Of a stretch of 14,954 bases of DNA, positions 13,311-14,954 are shown piece by piece. The notes below the pieces were generated by a model. It was not told where the DNA came from and ran no database searches. It was given only the letters and a program-made list of their open reading frames with translations. Position numbers and translations under genes: made by a program. The stretch covers positions 1 through 14,954 of the forward strand of contig JBCCQN010000197.1 in the NCBI GenBank assembly GCA_039024315.1, given 5' to 3'. Each line of letters starts with the position of its first letter. Position 1 is the first letter of the stretch. This DNA is from JBCAWW01 sp039024315 (lineage in GTDB: Bacteria; Bacteroidota; Bacteroidia; J057).

Positions 13311-14954
13311 CTAACGCGTAATCACCCCAATCTCCGCTAAGGCCGCCGCTCCATCTGCGCTAGCTGTGGCCGTAATCTTGATATAACGCCCTTCTTTAGG
13401 GGCAAAATTGACGATCTGCTCGGTGGGATTGTTTTCGATATTGCTAAATTCTCCTTCGGCGACCGGCTTACCCCAGATAATGCGGTTTTTGCTCACCTGG
13501 ATTTCATAGCGTGTGATGTAGCCAACCGGATAGCGTTCTTGCATGGGCAGGTAGGTGATGCCCTTTAAATTATAATCGCTACCGAGGTCGATGACAATCT
13601 CTTGAGGGAGGGTTTCGCCTTCGGCGGAACGCCACCACGAGTCGGGATTACCGTCGATGATCCGCCCAGCTCGTCCTAGATTGCCACTACTCACTTTGAG
13701 GACCTTCCAATTGCCTTTGCTGATGTCAAACTCCTTGGTGATAATCGAACTCTGACGCTTGGTAACGGGATCCACGGCCACAGCCTTGAGGGTAGCAGGC
13801 TGGCGCAACATAAACTCTCCTTTATAAGTCATCACCTCGCCATTACCCGGGATTGGGGCGCTACCATCTAAAGTATAGTAAACCTCCAAATCTTCATCAG
13901 GTACTCTTAGATTGACTAAGCCCTTCTTATCGCGACTGACTTCCGGAGCTACTAGCAAGGCTGGTGCATTGTATATTTCCAGATTAGAGAGAACAGCGTT
14001 CGCCTTGGCGGCCTTAATATTGATACGTATTTGACTAGCCATAACAGTCGGAAAACGTAGTATTCGTTTATATCCGATAGTCGTTTGCTCAGTGATTTCT
14101 TTCCATTCATTGTCGATCATCGCCTCCACATTAAAGGCTTGAACGCGTTGACCGAGGGGAATGTACTCCTGAAGCAAAATCCTGTTCACAGCCGTCGCCT
14201 CCCCTAAATCCAAGGTTACACTGGCCCGTACGATGCTATCATCGGTAGTCCAATAAGTCTTGGGATCACTGTCTAGCATTTTTGCCGGACCATAGGTTTC
14301 AATATTGGAAACCCCTCCCCTAGCGTGTGTGGCAGTGATGGTTTTGCCTTGGGCCAGATTCTCCCCAAAGTCCGCATCAATCACCTCCTTGAGCTCCATC
14401 AAACGGGCAGAGTCCGCCGGATGGATCAAGCCACGGCGATCGACGGGGATGTTGAGAAGCAGGTTGGCGTTGCGTCCCACGGAGTGGTAATAGATATCGA
14501 CTAAGCGGCTAAGGCTTTTGACTTTGTGGTCTTCATAAGGATGATAATACCAACCCGGACGGATGGATACATCACATTCGGCAGGAATCCACTTAGTCCC
14601 GTCCTCATGCCCAGAACGCAATTGCTTATACTCTGCCATGCCGGGGTAAACGTCCGCCTCGCGCAAAAGCGACCAATTGGTTTCATTAGCCCAACCTTCT
14701 TCATTCCCTACCCAACGCGTACCTGGTCCGGCATCACTAAAGATGATGGCATTGGGCTGCATAGAATAAACCAATTCATGTACCGTCGGCCAATCATAAT
14801 AGGTCTTGCGGTCCACTTTGCGCTCCTCATTTGCGCCCCCATAATAGCCTGTCCCTCCATTGGCACCGTCAAACCAAACTTCAAATACTTCTCCGTAATT
14901 AGTCAGCAATTCGCGCAGCTGATTGTGGAAGTACTCGATATAAGCAGGACGACC
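13311..14954 (-). CDS. GH29 alpha-L-fucosidase, C-terminal part (5' end beyond window)
   Basis: This hydrolyses alpha-L-fucose from glycans by a retaining mechanism. The frame stays open to the window edge, so the start, the signal peptide and much of the catalytic barrel are missing; 547 residues are visible. The catalytic part (about 1-195) includes EVWFDGANGG, whose Asp (residue 29 here) is the expected nucleophile. WVGNEEGWANETNW lies about 57 residues on and probably carries the acid/base Glu. PAECDVSIRPGWYYHPYED and NANLLLNIPVDRRGLI are also typical. Three accessory modules follow: an F5/8-type C (discoidin-like) domain (about 195-335), a chitobiase-C-like beta-sandwich with YYTLDGSAPIPG (about 345-415), and a second F5/8-like domain (about 425-545, DGNPDSWWRS). 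The TTG at 14909 is not the start; codons upstream of it continue the family sequence (YIEYFHNQLRELLTNYG). Confidence 0.92.
   Translation of the reverse strand, partial: GRPAYIEYFHNQLRELLTNYGEVFEVWFDGANGGTGYYGGANEERKVDRKTYYDWPTVHELVYSMQPNAIIFSDAGPGTRWVGNEEGWANETNWSLLREADVYPGMAEYKQLRSGHEDGTKWIPAECDVSIRPGWYYHPYEDHKVKSLSRLVDIYYHSVGRNANLLLNIPVDRRGLIHPADSARLMELKEVIDADFGENLAQGKTITATHARGGVSNIETYGPAKMLDSDPKTYWTTDDSIVRASVTLDLGEATAVNRILLQEYIPLGQRVQAFNVEAMIDNEWKEITEQTTIGYKRILRFPTVMASQIRINIKAAKANAVLSNLEIYNAPALLVAPEVSRDKKGLVNLRVPDEDLEVYYTLDGSAPIPGNGEVMTYKGEFMLRQPATLKAVAVDPVTKRQSSIITKEFDISKGNWKVLKVSSGNLGRAGRIIDGNPDSWWRSAEGETLPQEIVIDLGSDYNLKGITYLPMQERYPVGYITRYEIQVSKNRIIWGKPVAEGEFSNIENNPTEQIVNFAPKEGRYIKITATASADGAAALAEIGVITR

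Overview
The window most likely comes from a member of the Bacteroidota, possibly the Saprospiria/Lewinella side (low confidence at that rank). The signs are start codons without a usable Shine-Dalgarno sequence, a TAnnTTTG-like box before the one gene with a clear upstream region, a free-standing FtsX-type ABC transporter with MacB-like permeases, an NtrC/NtrY-type two-component pair, a large modular GH29 fucosidase, and several families of short palindromic repeats between genes.

Layout. Positions 1-309 hold no gene I can support, only a repeat-like hairpin near the left edge. A small exported, possibly beta-barrel protein follows (310-927, minus). The core is a seven-gene minus-strand cluster, transcribed from about 9.9 kb down to 1.0 kb: membrane fusion protein, TolC-like outer-membrane factor, LolD/MacB-type ATPase, two different MacB/FtsX-type permeases, an NtrC-family sigma-54 activator, and a membrane histidine kinase. 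The last four genes overlap (4, 11 and 11 bp), which suggests translational coupling. The first three junctions are wide and carry inverted repeats. Divergent from the cluster is fadH (2,4-dienoyl-CoA reductase, plus). fadH converges on a predicted lipoprotein gene across about 350 bp of repeats. The right edge holds the 3' part of a GH29 alpha-L-fucosidase gene (minus, cut by the window end).

How the genes fit together. The five transport genes would form a complete tripartite pump: a cytoplasmic ATPase, a heteromeric inner-membrane permease pair, a periplasmic adaptor and an outer-membrane channel. The last two genes supply a sensor with almost no periplasmic part and an activator with an intact GAFTGA sigma-54 contact loop. 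Upstream of the first gene I see a sigma-54-like element (TGGCAT-N5-TTGGA) about 26 nt before the ATG that also looks best as the true start. Two dyads sharing CGAACAAA lie 30 bp apart, about 87 and 114 bp upstream of the predicted start site. This suggests a self-contained circuit in which the kinase and activator switch on their own exporter operon. That reading is inference; the gene families are clear.

The main surprise outside the genes is the number of REP-like elements. There are at least four types in about 15 kb, two of them inside the exporter operon. One pair has been read through in frame and falsely lengthens the TolC ORF by 71 codons.
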